Assembly: GCA_037976565.1 (NCBI GenBank)
Contig: CP137673.1
Location: 1,786,851-1,850,850 of the forward strand
Source: Mesocentrotus franciscanus
Taxonomy: Eukaryota; Echinodermata; Echinoidea; Camarodonta; Strongylocentrotidae
Reading direction: 5' to 3'
DNA length: 64,000 bases
Below the pieces are notes generated by a model. It saw only the letters and a program-made list of their open reading frames with translations. It was not told where the DNA came from and did no database searches. A program made the position numbers and the translations under genes. Of this stretch, positions 35,594-46,134 are shown in pieces; position 1 is the first letter of the stretch; each line of letters opens with the position of its first letter.

Positions 35594-38208
35594 ATGGCGT
35601 CCGAGCACGACTTTCTCTTTCTATTCATGGCGTTCTTCACGCTCGTCATGTTCATCACAACACAAGTCCTGAGCGCACTAGCTACTGTACCTGGTAACAT
35701 CGCTGGTAAGTAACCATGGTAACATACATAATGTTCATCTTAACACAAGTCCTGAGTGCACTAGCTACTGTACCTGGTAACATCGCTGGTAAGTAACCAT
35801 GGTAACATAAATAATGTTCATCTCAACACAAGTCCTGAGTGCACTAGCTACTGTACCTGGTAACATCGCTGGTAAGTAACCATGGTAACATAAATAATGT
35901 TCATCTTAACACAAGTCCTGAGTGCACTAGCTACTTTACCTGGTGACCCCGCTGGTAAGTAACCATGGTAACATAAATAATGTTCATCTCAACACGCGTC
36001 CTAAGTGCACTAGCTACTGTACCGGGTGACCCCGCCGGTAAGTTACCATAGTAACCATATATTATCCTTATGTTCATCCTAATAATCATTAGTGGACTGG
36101 TCACTGTTCCTTGCAAATTTACTGATGTGCAACCATGGTAACAGGGACTATAATTACGATTATGAATATTGTACTTAGGAATATCATCATTACAATCCTA
36201 TACAAGATTCAGTCAAAAACCAACGAGAATAAAGTTAATTTAAAATTGGAAATGAGAAAGAATTCTCAATATCCGAAGTAGGTGGTAGTATTTACAGCAG
36301 GGTAACCATTGCGAGTCACGGAGGTATAGTGGGTAAAATTGTCCTGAGGGTGTGGTTTCCTCGGAATGATTGTCTCCAAAATGTTCTCAGGAGCTGTTGT
36401 AGAGACATGAGATAGATTATTGTCATTATCGATGCATCACATCTCTGTTTGAAAATACAAAATCTTCATGATGTTATATAATTCTTTTAGCCCCTCAAAA
36501 AGAGTTTCTATTTTTTGGATTTACCACTTCTTCCAGGATGGTTTCCAAACACTACTGAGGAGATATCCGATACGTACCCGGTCCTGGTCACACCAGCAGG
36601 TTGGACCTTCTTAGTCTGGGCTGTCATCTACATCTGGATGTTGGTCTATGTCATCTATATCCTCACCACCGCCTGCCGTAGGAACAAGAACGGACCAGTC
36701 TACATGAACCCGCCCGTTGTCACGGCTAACTTCCTCGCCGTGTTCTCGCTCAACCTCGCATTCAACATCGTGTGGTTGTTCTTGTTTAGCAGGAGGGAGT
36801 TTGCGTGGTCGTTGGCCGATTCGTGTATGTTAGCGTTCACCGTGTATGTCTGCCTCTGGCTCAATCACAGGAGTGTTGAGAAGTACCGTGACGTCATGGA
36901 AACTAATCATAAGTAATATTCCATAATTATCGCTTGATATTGAGGTGTCATGAGTGTCACCATGTATTATATCATTCGTAGATATGAAGTTGTAATTACA
37001 CATTCTATTATAATACATTATTTTTACAGACTAGTAGCCCTAGTAGGCGAAAACACAATTTTCCCGATCCATCTTGGATTACCTAGATAATAACTATCTA
37101 GATAACTCACTTACGTAGGTGACAGACAGAAATTTTCCACGAAAAATCCCTTGAAATTTCTCGAGAAGGGAGAATTCTGTTGGTTCGTTGTAAGATTTTG
37201 CGGGATTTTTTGCGGGATAATTGATGACAGCTTTACAGCCAATTATATAGATAGCTATCATCTAAATAGCTATTTTCTAGATAATTGGCCTCTGTTCGAC
37301 ACCGCCTTAGGTGTCTCTATATATAATTCTAAATTTATGGGTATGGGTAGTAGTTATAAAAGGTTTTTAATTTGCCGACAGAGACTCCCGAAAAGGGAGA
37401 AAGGTCATCACCTCTTTTGGTGGTGGTAGGGGTTGGAGCAGAATCGCTCGAAAGTTATAAGTTTACCAACAAAAATTTGAATACAGGACTGGTGATGTCA
37501 CTGTTGTCACACCCTTCCCAGCCCTCTCCTTCACATTTTTTACAATTAGCATTTAGAATATATTAATCAGGTTACCTCCTATGTATATGTTTCATTGTCA
37601 TAACGCATGATATCAACCTTTGAATGAACGCTAGACTTGCATAGTTATCCTAGTTATGGGCTTTCTCTTGAAATAAATCTTTTTCATTTTACAACCTTAG
37701 GGTGGATCTGTGGTGCAATCGAATCCTTATTCAGAATGGTCTAGCTGTCTACGCAACATGGACCAGCATCGCAACCCTGATCAATCTCTCTATCGCCCTC
37801 ACTTACCTGGCCGATGTCAAGAACCTATCATCTAGCCTCGTCTCTCTCTCCATTCTCACAGCCGAGGTCGTCGTCTACTTCGTCATCGATACGTTCTACT
37901 GGGACCGTTATCTTCGCTACACGTTCACTGTCTACCCGACGGTTATCTGGGCCCTGTCAGGAGTCCTGTCAGAGAACTGGGACCCGGACAGTACGACGTC
38001 GATCTTTAACGCTGTTCTCCTGGCGTTGGGAGGGCTTTGTTTCGTTATTAAGATTGTTCTGGTTGTCTTTGTTAGAGAGAGTTTAGATACTAAACCTGCT
38101 CTCCGATCAACAGCGAAAGTCAATCAATATATTCTCAATGAGGAGGATAGTGATATACCCAGCATATCTATGACAAATAAGAAGTTTTATGATAATGCTG
38201 TTATTTAA
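35594..38208 (+). CDS. TspO/MBR-related multi-pass membrane protein, gene D (intron 3 lost, long C-terminal tail)
   Basis: Exons are 35594-35705 (112 nt), 36537-36912 (376 nt) and 37701-38208 (508 nt), giving 331 residues. Intron phases 1 and 2 match genes A-C. Exon 1 is a signal-anchor-like segment (ASEHDFLFLFMAFFTLVMF) ending …ATVPGNIAG. Exon 2 begins WFPNTTEEISDTYPVLVTPAG and has the WTFLVWAVIYIW variant of the core. The last exon starts VDLWCNRILIQNGLAVYATW and continues without a break through what is exon 4 in the paralogs, so intron 3 is gone. The C-terminus is longer than in A-C, with a polar acidic tail (LNEEDSDIP…) likely on the cytoplasmic side. The exon 1 donor is repeated in a tandem array just downstream. 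Exon 2 uses a CATAA|gtaata donor; reading on gives a stop at once, which supports the splice. Confidence 0.76.
35648..36125 (+). repeat. 83-bp minisatellite duplicating the 3' end of exon 1 and its splice donor (gene D)
   Basis: GTAAGT donors occur at 35706, 35789, 35872, 35955 and 36038, exactly 83 bp apart, with a decayed sixth unit ending near 36125. Each full unit after the first carries ATGTTCATC, then a copy of the last 19 codons of exon 1 in the same phase, then the donor. Read-through past the first donor meets TAA within two codons. Confidence 0.92.
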
Positions 38209-39869
38209 AGTAGGGGGCCTGTAACCCAAATTGACCTATACTTTAAAACAGTGGCGTAGCTACAGGGGGCACGTTGGCACGTGCCGCTGACCCCACCCTC
38301 CCCCAATAAATAATGATAATCTTATAACCGTATTTTCGATAATTTCATGTTATTTCCATGTTCTTGAAATAATATGCTACTATTTTGTTGACATTGCATT
38401 CTTTAATTTTTTTCTAAAACAAATTTATGGAAAATTATTGTAAGAAACTAAACACCGCTTTTCCGTCTTTTTTTTCTGGGCTGCAAAAAACCGTGAGCGG
38501 GGAGGAGGGGGGGGGTGCACATGCCGGTTTTGGTCTTTATGGAGTACACCCATGTCTTCTAAGCGCAAGGTCCATTAAGTGAAGGTATGGGAAACTATTA
38601 TAACGTCATGCACACACTATCAAGCGTTAATAATGCAGTTAATATTGTTTACTTTCATTGAAATACAAACAAAATGCACAAGTTACTGTTAATCGAAGGC
38701 ACGTGTTGTAGTGTACTTCAATATCTTATATTATCTCTGGATAAATTAAACTTTATGCACTTTTTAAGATTGTAAGTTTGTTGTTATTCAACTTTAACAT
38801 GATAATCATGATGAAGCCAAGAATGATTTAAATCAAAATCAACGCAGACCAGTTTTCTGCCTTTTCTTTTTCTTTGGCGTACCACTTTCAATTTTTTTGT
38901 ATGATATTTAAATGCTTTTTGTTACACTCTATCACCTGAATTTTCAATATCGATAGACTTGTTTTTAATTTTTGTTTTCCTGTATATAGGCATATTTTCA
39001 GTAAGTCATTATCTCATGTTCCTTATAATGTAAAACATGCTCAGAATGACAAGCAGCAATAAACCAAATTAAATTAACACCGATTTTATCATCGTATTAT
39101 TCTAAAGTAATCGAAGTAATGTACAATGCCCTACAAGAAAAAACAGAAGGAAGTGTAATATTGAAAGAATATCAAAATGTTTCTTTTAAGAAAGGCATAA
39201 ATGAAGATATTCCAAACAAGTTGTATTCTCATTTCATTCCGAATGATTTTATGAGCTACTTAGTATATGAGGACGCGGTCGTCTCAGGTAAAGAATTTTG
39301 TAATGAGAATCTGACCCTGTAAACTTTTTATCATCTCTGTTGCATGCACTTTCCGTCATTTGGGGAATTGGCGGCCATTTTGAACGCCATCTTGGATTCC
39401 AGTTCTTTAATAAACATTCTATTCGTCCCTCTTACTCATCTTCCAAACCTTTAACTTCACTCTCTTCTCAGTAATGTCAGTCTCTGATACTATGTATAAT
39501 ACCAACCCCCTTTTTCAGATTCAGATTCAAATTTTATTGTCTACGTTAAAAAACACAGAAATTTGGCCTCCACTGGCAAAAGATAACAAATAACATAAAA
39601 ACATGTACATGAATGTGCACAAAACAGAAAAAAATCAATTAGATTTACAAACAAATTTGAACACATTATGACAAAAAGTAAAGACCTACGCTATAGAAGA
39701 GGAGATAGCAGAGTAAGATGATAGACCAAAAAGAAATTAAGGAAGAGCAAGAAAGAACAAGAATGTAGGTGGGGGAAGAGAGAATAAAAACCGCTTGCAT
39801 ATTATGCCTCCAAACATCTGCTTTACTGAAGTAAAAAAAAAGGGTAAAAGGGCAGCAGCCCCCACTTCC

Positions 39870-39900
<31 letters not shown>

Positions 39901-41296
39901 GTTTCTCTCCCTCTCTCTCTCTTTCTGTTTCTCGCTCTCTCTATATTCAATTCAAGGTTCAATGTGCAACTGTTTTTATTTGTCCGATGTATGTTCAACA
40001 TGGATATTGTTTTGCTCACATTGAAAATAAAGTCTCAGGCAAAGTTTACAAAGAACATAAATATGATACAAACAAATTGGTGATGACAAAATAATAGTCA
40101 TACAAAATATTGATTTTTGTTTGTTTATGGCTTGTTTCGTTTCCCTGGGTTACGTTATTTAACTGTCTTCATGCATATTCATGAATAAAATGTATTTACC
40201 ACTATACACATAGAAAATTAAGCTTTTAAACTGAATTGAAGTATATCGGAATAAATCTGTTAAATTGAAAATAAAAATACTGAATTATATGAGCAAATGA
40301 TAATCGTGTTCCACACCGTAATAATTACTTCCACTAAATATTAATTTTACTCATTTCCTTACAAAACTTGATATTAAAGAAAAAAGCAGAATGAAACAGT
40401 GAATAACAAATCGTGTGATAAATTGGTTACATGCCCTGATTGAATACGGAACGAATGTGTTTGTATTATCTTTCAATTACCCTCTTTATAACTTATATTC
40501 CTCATTCTTGTCTTCCTCTCCCACTTCAGTTCAGTGCCTGTATGATCTCACCACATTTCTCCCCTTGTCATTCTTTCCTTCTTTATCGCTTTTACTGGTC
40601 CATAGAAAATAATATAATCACTTAATTGCAATATCAATAACGATATTTATTATACACTGTTATAAGTATAGTTCATTGGCATTTTCTTGTGTAGCTAACT
40701 TTACAGATATGTCGGGTCTAGCTCTAGGGATTTTTGGATGATGGTAATTTATCAAATGACAAGCAATAAATAAATGCTTGTCACAAATACAATTTGATCA
40801 AACAGATTAATAAAAAAATCATTATGGTAGTCATCAATATAATCATCCATCATCGGGTCATTCGAAATAATCTAAACTGTTCGTTCCAAACTCCAAAGGT
40901 ATACTTTATGTGGATAATATACGTACCATTTCCTTACTGATATACAATACTTGTATTGCGAAATATTATGTGAGTATGTTTACAGTAAAAAAAAATAAAA
41001 AATAGGATAATATGGAAATCAATTAAATTCCATTTAATTTCGATTAGCAATTCAATGGGATGAAAATAAAACTTCAATAGGTAAAACTCAACAATTTAAG
41101 CAGAAACGAAAGCATAAAAATGGTGTACGTATTATCTTTCCAGTTTACAGAAAAATGAACCATGATTGGTTGGCGCTGTACTAAACGTACATTGGCTCTT
41201 TTATTAGGTTTATTGTATTTCTCTTTCTCATCAGTGCGTTTTTGAAACACAAGAAGGCAAGAGTGGCCATAAGCGTGATAAATAATCTATCATTAA

Positions 41297-41597
41297 GGGT
41301 GGTATTCTCGAAAGCGGACTAACTTTAGTCCATGGTTTAATTCTCCGACTAACTATGGAATGCCAAGTGTCCATATGAATATGTTTTTGAATAATTTAAT
41401 CTGTCACTAAATTAAAATAAAATTTTATAGCATAATTAATAAACAACAATATAACTATGAAATAATTATGTTATCATGGTAATTTAGGGACATATCAAAT
41501 TATTCAAAAATATATTCATATGGACACTTGGCATTTCATACTTTGTCGGAGGATTAAACCATGGACTAAAGTTAGTCCGCTTTCGAAAATACCACCC
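41297..41597. mobile_element. Harbinger-like MITE with long terminal inverted repeats
   Basis: 301 bp. The left arm starts gggtggtattctcgaaagcg and the right arm is its complement with few mismatches; the arms extend about 100 bp through the catatgaat/attcatatg region. TAA flanks both ends (41294-41296, 41598-41600), the 3-bp TWA target typical of PIF/Harbinger. Confidence 0.82.
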
Positions 41598-41939
41598 TAA
41601 GTTTTTTTAAGAAAAACTTCACCTAGTGTCTGCTTTCTCCTGGATTCTCATGGATTGATGCGGGATAGACCCATCGCCCAAAATAAGTTTGAGGGAATCT
41701 TTCATCATTCAAAGACCATAATATATGTAATTTTTGTTTCTAACTAGAAATTGTATTACTCTAAGAAAAATAAACTGTAATAAATTGTACTCTTTTTGTT
41801 AGAAAAGGCATACATCATATTATTTTAACGATATAAGTTAAAAGCTGCACAAATATTGGGTATACATAGTCAAGATGCTAAAGGCGAATAATAACAAGAA
41901 CTACTATTTCCCTGGCTTTACCAAAGTTACCCTAAAGCG

Positions 41940-42078
41940 ACGAAGCATCCAAGAATTACTTCCTACCAGGTATTCATTTTACTACACCTGGGTGTCGAGT
42001 GACAAATGAAAATGAATGCCTTGCCAACGGACATTAGTGCCACAACTAGGGCTCGAACAGCGAACCACTTGATACAAG
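41940..42078 (-). mobile_element. Decayed tRNA-derived SINE
   Basis: Shares the taccaggta…cacctgggt…gacaaat body with the SINE at 8068-8353; the minus-strand B-box remnant ggttcgctgttcgagccc is at about 42050-42067. The A box is eroded. Confidence 0.55.
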
Positions 42079-42419
42079 AATAACTATAAGTTACATCTGG
42101 CAAACACCGCCTCTCCCTGGCCTGTTTCACGTTATCCAGGGGATTGCTAGAGGACGGTTAAATCAGAGCTAACATCGAACGCCCCTCTATCGCCTGGCTT
42201 GTTTTGGCTGGTCACGAGGTTAAGTCGGGTTAGCGAGTAAAATGCAGGTGGCTTGTCTAGATCTGGATCTATCACCATAGTTACATGCATCATTTGCGTT
42301 TAGCTTGAGAGTTACTTCACAACCAGAGACTGACTGGGGAAGGTGAAAATTAACATCAGTCACCCATTCCTAGTCGATCGAGAGGGATATGGGTTGCAGT
42401 GTCATACGATGGTGGGTTC

Positions 42420-43787
42420 TCAGCTCCTCATGACGCCTGACGTGTCTACCTCAGCGACTGTCTCATAACCAGGAGGTGGCTCGACGCTGTTCCTGTCTTG
42501 CCTTGACCGATCATCAGAACGGGATAACGAATCATAGGCAGGTGGGTTGTCCGCATCGGTTACCATAGTAATATCCGAAGATCCATCCAAGTCATACAAC
42601 GCACTCAAATATGCCAGAGAAGAATCATCTTGATATATCTCCGTCGAGGAATTATTGGTGGGCTCACCATCGCCGGGATGATCGGGATAGTTCACAGCTC
42701 GTCGATAGTCCGGAGGTGAGATAATCGGTAGACTTGAAAGTACATCACCATTGGAATTATCGAGATGTGTACTCCAGGTACCGGTTTCACAATACATCGC
42801 ACCTGGTGAGTCGGATTCGCTCGGTTCCTCTAGTATAGCTCCCGGGCAATATCCAACATACGCTAGAATACAGTAGAATAAGAGAGAACAGACCGACATC
42901 CCAAGAGGGAGAACAAAAAAATACATAACACTAAGAAATGGATCATATCTATAGCAAAAGACACGTATCCAGGACGCATATGGGTAGGTGGAGTTGAGAG
43001 AATGTTCTAACAAGAGATACACATCATTTCCTGTTGGTGCATTGAGTTCACAGTAGGCATCAACATCAGCCGTGCAATTATCTATCGGGTTTGTTATTTC
43101 CAACAAATGTTTGGTAAATTGAAGGTCTAGGGTGGCTCTGAAATCATCTTCATAATATTTGCGTCCAATTCCCAATAAGAAATACCATGTTCCATCCAAG
43201 AATCCACTTGTATTAAACGAGACCGTGGTCATTGACGGACATGGAGGAAACTGGGCATAGAGAATGACGTCAGGCGATTCTGGGTCTTGTTCCTTCGAAT
43301 TCAACCATTTCTTCATTTTCCCGTGATTATTGAAGATAGGAATAGTCAAAGTAGTATCATCACTATTCAATCCTTGGCCGCAGCTTGTGATGTCAACCCG
43401 AGATGAGCTTGGGAGATAATATGAGAGGTTTCTGGTTTTTGGTCCTTCGAAATATATGTCTTCTGTGAAAGAATATGTAGAAGAATGATTCGAGTATACT
43501 GGACGTTCACGCGATGTCGTTGCTTGAACAATAATACCATCATGACGACCATCCAGTTGAGGAATGACCCTGAATCCTCTGCAAAAGTGAGGTAGATTAT
43601 CAGGTCGTTGTTTGAATAATATGTAGGGTTTTTGTTTCTCCAACATGATTTGATCGCCTTTACTCGAACCAACTTGTGGGTAGTGAAAGAAGATGGATAG
43701 TAGTGCGAAGAGAAAGCTGAAAGCTATCACTCCAAAGCTAACAAAGTAATAGACGACATAATGCCATCGATTTTTAAAACAAGTCAT
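42420..43787 (-). CDS. Single-exon two-pass membrane protein with three PPxY motifs
   Basis: 455 codons from the ATG at 43787, chosen because the open frame upstream holds only non-ATG codons and this ATG has A at -3. A short N-terminus precedes a hydrophobic helix (about residues 9-35). A region of about 245 residues follows with five N-glycosylation sequons (N100, N120, N192, N237, N265) and six cysteines, suggesting a folded extracellular or lumenal domain. A second helix spans about 284-312. The ~140-residue tail is acidic and Ser/Asp-rich and carries PPDY (358), PPAY (415) and PPGY (438). PPxY motifs are the standard ligand for WW domains of Nedd4-type ubiquitin ligases, so an adaptor or ubiquitin-regulated membrane protein is inferred. 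I do not recognise the ectodomain. Being intronless, it could be a retrocopy that stayed open or a native single-exon gene. Confidence 0.8.
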   Translation of the reverse strand: MTCFKNRWHYVVYYFVSFGVIAFSFLFALLSIFFHYPQVGSSKGDQIMLEKQKPYILFKQRPDNLPHFCRGFRVIPQLDGRHDGIIVQATTSRERPVYSNHSSTYSFTEDIYFEGPKTRNLSYYLPSSSRVDITSCGQGLNSDDTTLTIPIFNNHGKMKKWLNSKEQDPESPDVILYAQFPPCPSMTTVSFNTSGFLDGTWYFLLGIGRKYYEDDFRATLDLQFTKHLLEITNPIDNCTADVDAYCELNAPTGNDVYLLLEHSLNSTYPYASWIRVFCYRYDPFLSVMYFFVLPLGMSVCSLLFYCILAYVGYCPGAILEEPSESDSPGAMYCETGTWSTHLDNSNGDVLSSLPIISPPDYRRAVNYPDHPGDGEPTNNSSTEIYQDDSSLAYLSALYDLDGSSDITMVTDADNPPAYDSLSRSDDRSRQDRNSVEPPPGYETVAEVDTSGVMRS

Positions 43788-46134
43788 CCTTGCAATAGAC
43801 ACTACTAGTGTCACACTAGTCAATAAGATATGTGTTGAAATAAGGTTTCTCCTTAGAATATAGGATACCTCCTAACCTTGAAATTGTTAATGTGTGCAAC
43901 CGTTTCATTTTTAGTTCGTTGATCTTCGCAGTGGAAATGTTAGGTGGAATTTGGACTCTGATATCATCAGCAGCAATTAACAGCTAGTCACGTGACAAGG
44001 ATATCAACTATAATGACGTCATGGGATATAACTACATGTACAGTAGGGTGAAAAGAAAGAGAAGCGAGTGATGACAAAGGTCATGATCAGTTAACAACAA
44101 ACAAATCATGTAGTAATAGAGGGAGATGATAATGCTCGAACTCAGGGGATCCCATCGTTCAGTCGGCATCATACAACATATATTTTCTTTTTTCTCCCTT
44201 TTTATTAAAAAATAAATAATTTTTAAATAATGTAGTTTTTTATACGATCGCTGGAGACAGACGTTTACATTATGCCCGGCCTTCCTGTCTTGTCTTCAAA
44301 TAATATGTACATGTTTGATTTTGTCCCTCCCCTTGTTCTTCGTATTTTCTCCGCTTGTGTTATTCTCATGTTATACATGTACATGTATATTGATATTTTA
44401 AAAAAACTTTTATGTTCATTTTCCTTTGTATATTTTTAATGAAAGTATTGAATAAAGTGACCTTGAACTAGAGTATTGAATAAAGAACTGCCTGCCAAAC
44501 ATTCAAACTCCTTTCTTCCAGGAACCGTAGTGGAATAAGTTACCCCTTGAGATGACTACGAAGGTTTTTAACTAGATATGTTTAAAGTTCCCCTTTCAAA
44601 TTCCTAATAATTTATCATCATCTGCACCCGAAGTGTCTTCTGTTTCCGTGTGACCCGATTAAGTACATGTACATGCATTGCATAAATCACCATACAGTAA
44701 CTTTGACCAATCGTACTGTTAGAGTCAGAAAGTGTTAACACTGTTAAAAATGCCCTTTTTTTTTTTTTAGATGGATTTTTTTGTTGTGGACAATGTGACC
44801 TACATTAGTAGACTCACTCTTCCTCGTTTCTTGTAGTACTACTACATGAACTTTATTCAGAAATTGGCTTCCCTTGTAAATTTCAAAGCAGCAGCAGTTC
44901 GCCACACATTTAAGTCACACACCTATACACGTTTTGCCCTCTCATAGAACATACCCGTTAGCACTCACGTGTTGCAGTATAATGCCATGCTCACAGCGCT
45001 ATGCCACCACTACACATTTTTTCACATATATATGTACGTCATTGTTTGGAGAGGAGTATATTGGTTAAAGGATACAAAACAAAGACACAGTGATCTGTCA
45101 TACACTTTACATCTTCTTCACGCACAGTAAAAACACCTGCGTAGATCCTTTTGGAATCACATCATTACTTTCTGCCTTACAGCTTAAAATTCGACCTCAT
45201 TCACAGTACACACAAAACAATCTCATCATCAATCAAGGATGCATGAATCAACATACAAATACAACCCCTCTCATTTACACAAACACAACTGTAATGAAGG
45301 CTAGATCAGGTGTGAAGGGAATGGTTCCACAAATAAGTTTTTCCACTTTACATGTTGAATACATACAGTAACCACTTAATTATTCATACTCCTTGTAAAT
45401 TTGATGTTTTGGTGTTTTTCGTAACTAAAGAATGAAAGGTGGACTGGTTGAATTAGGGTCTTTGTCGAATACTTATAGATGTGAGCTTTCATACCTCCCA
45501 TTCTCAAGAAACAGAAATCAGGACAAATTAATTTTTCACATACTTATTAACAATTACGAAACTTGGCAAGGGTATGAATAATTTAGTTAACTGTATCTGC
45601 TTATAATAGCCCTTTAACCAATTACCCCCTTGTAATACATACTTGTGTGCAAGGCATTAAAATAAATTTGATAACAAAATCATCTTCACACGATCTTAGA
45701 ATTACAAACATTAGAAAAAGGAGGCAAGAAAAGTGTTGAATTGAGTTCACAAAACCCTTTCTTGAGCTTGTTTATTTGATTGGAGAACAATGTGCCAATG
45801 TTTCAAGCTTGATTTATGGCAAAATGGAATAAGATTGAGCTACATCACAGCAAATGTGTGAAAATAATTAGCTCTTCTTTTCTTTCTTTTCCATTTTGTA
45901 TTTTATGTGTGGGTGATGAAGTGGGTATTTCATGTGCATATACTTGAACATGAAATATGGAATGTACTTTATAATCTGAATTCTTGTGAGCTTTGGAAAA
46001 CATTATAAGGATTGACACAATGTTTCCAGAAAATTTGCATCATATTCCAATTTGCCATGTTACAAATGCGGTCTTTTCAAATCACACATGTGATGCCAAT
46101 GTTGAGGCACCTCACGAGGGATGCGATGGTGATC
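43788..46134. other. Intergenic, includes putative promoter side of the PPxY gene and the RPSA 3' UTR
   Basis: No gene recognised. TGACGTCA, a perfect CRE-type palindrome, lies at about 44014-44021, some 230 bp upstream of the PPxY gene start. A minus-strand AATAAA (tttatt at 45771-45776) is a possible but distant RPSA poly(A) signal. Confidence 0.45.

Larger units (their letters stand above)
38209..42419. other. Downstream of gene D, no further gene recognised
   Basis: A hAT-type end (cagtggcgtagctacagg at 38252) starts shortly after the stop codon, but its partner end was not found. A TTCAGATTCAGATTC…-type LINE-tail fragment occurs at 39515-39665 and a (CT)n tract at 39870-39940. The MITE and SINE inside the stretch are listed separately. 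Confidence 0.5.

Noticed and set aside
43788..43823. N-terminal extension of the PPxY protein by 12 codons
   Set aside because: The first codon of the extended frame is TTG, not ATG; the ATG at 43787 has better context.
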